Shown here: positions 26,871 through 27,500 of the stretch, piece by piece | How the letters are laid out: each line of letters starts with the position of its first letter | Numbering within the stretch: position 1 is the first letter of the stretch | Assembly (NCBI GenBank): GCA_029834535.1 | Contig: JAQMWT010000676.1 | Location: 1-27,500 of the forward strand | DNA from: Chrysophaeum taylorii | Taxonomy: Eukaryota > Sar > Pelagophyceae > Pelagomonadales > Pelagomonadaceae | Reading direction: 5' to 3' | Length of the DNA stretch: 27,500 nt | The notes under the pieces: generated by a model | What the model was told of the DNA's origin: nothing | The model's input: only the letters and a program-made list of their open reading frames with translations | The model's database searches: none | Program-made: the position numbers and the translations under genes

Positions 26871-27500
26871 AGACGGAGGTGCATTGGAACTTGGAGAAAG
26901 GAGGTGGGTGGTTGCTTGAGTGGGGACGGAGGAATGGTCGTAGTCGTGGAATGCATAGTCACGCGGGTGGAGGGGCAAATCGTAGGAACAGCGACTTTCG
27001 AAAGGTGATGAAGGTCTGTCAGGAGGGTCCGATGGTTGGGCGGTAGGAACTTGAGCCGCGGAAGGAGCTGTGGTAGAAATGGAAGTGCCGGGGACGTCGT
27101 GGCCGTAGGTGGCATTGTCTTGTGGATGGAGAGGAAAGTCCTGAGGAGAGTCACTTGCGGAAGATGATGGGTATCGGACAAGGGAATCCGACAGTGGGGC
27201 GGCATGAGGTCGAGCCGCGGTGGGCTCTTGGTCAGGGATGAAGGTGCCGGGGCCGTCATGGCCGTATATGGCATGATCATCAAGGAGATGAGTGGTGCGG
27301 CGAGAGGGTTGACGAGGATTTGGGAAACTTGTATATGTGGTGTAGCGGGAGTCGCCGATAGTGGGGAGTTTGGCTCCAGTGAAGGAGGTGGAGGCTCCGG
27401 TGGGGTTGGCGGAGTGAAGGGAGTAGTGTTTAGTGGTGGTGGTGGTGGAGTGTTCAATATTGCTGGTGCGATATTCGAACAAGGTGGAGTGTCCTCGTGA
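26868..27500 (-). CDS. 53-residue tandem-repeat protein segment, open to the right edge
   Basis: The frame is open to the window end. It contains three units of exactly 53 residues, each marked by 'AIYGHDGPGTFI', 'ATYGHDVPGTSI' or 'AFHDYDHSSVP' and preceded by 'PLHPQD' or 'PLHPRD'. Keeping the frame across repeats that have diverged in sequence supports real coding. A degraded relative, 'FGHNGPGSS', occurs near 26020 in another frame. Function is unknown; the repeats look like an extended structural or surface region. It probably continues into the coiled coil downstream. Confidence 0.5.

Overview
This is a transposon graveyard from a eukaryotic nuclear genome, most likely a fungus and possibly an early-diverging one. 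The main clue to a fungus is the gene at 17.0-19.6 kb, which pairs an Ndc10/Crypton-type tyrosine recombinase domain with a GCR1_C-type DNA-binding domain. That combination is best known from fungi. No housekeeping gene, tRNA, rRNA, bacterial-type operon or CRISPR array was seen. Almost everything recognisable derives from mobile elements, and most copies carry frameshifts or stop codons. The exact species cannot be named from the sequence.

Layout. (1) 1-6475, minus strand: the 5' two thirds of a Ty3/gypsy-type LTR retrotransposon (Gag, protease, beta domain, reverse transcriptase). Its Pol carries a C5-cytosine DNA methyltransferase-like domain between the protease/beta region and the reverse transcriptase. 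RNase H and integrase lie beyond the left edge. (2) 7.2-9.2 kb, plus strand: a Helitron helicase 3' fragment, an AGGTGAACTTACTGG minisatellite, then a 5'-truncated Ty1/copia pol (reverse transcriptase C-terminus and RNase H). (3) 9.86-10.97 kb, minus: a broken hAT transposase. (4) 11.4-12.3 kb, plus: a second, longer Helitron helicase remnant with the same minisatellite. (5) 12.3-16.7 kb: three C-rich/G-rich minisatellite arrays. Two of them are inverted copies flanking a degraded DDE transposase, an arrangement like a foldback element. (6) 17.0-19.6 kb, plus: the Crypton-like recombinase gene, nearly intact, with two frame breaks, both at homopolymers. (7) 20.1-27.5 kb, minus: a run of long Ser/Thr/Pro/His-rich reading frames of unknown function, including 53-residue tandem repeats and a coiled coil. 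A short sequence containing GAGGGCGTA recurs here, and it also marks the 3' end of the copia pol.

The genes do not form a pathway. At least six transposon types are nested or adjacent, and recombination at shared minisatellites probably helped assemble the locus. The observation most worth following is the methyltransferase-bearing gypsy element. Its Gag, protease and methyltransferase share one reading frame over about 4.6 kb, interrupted only by two isolated stop codons, so the methyltransferase looks like a true part of the polyprotein rather than a neighbouring gene.
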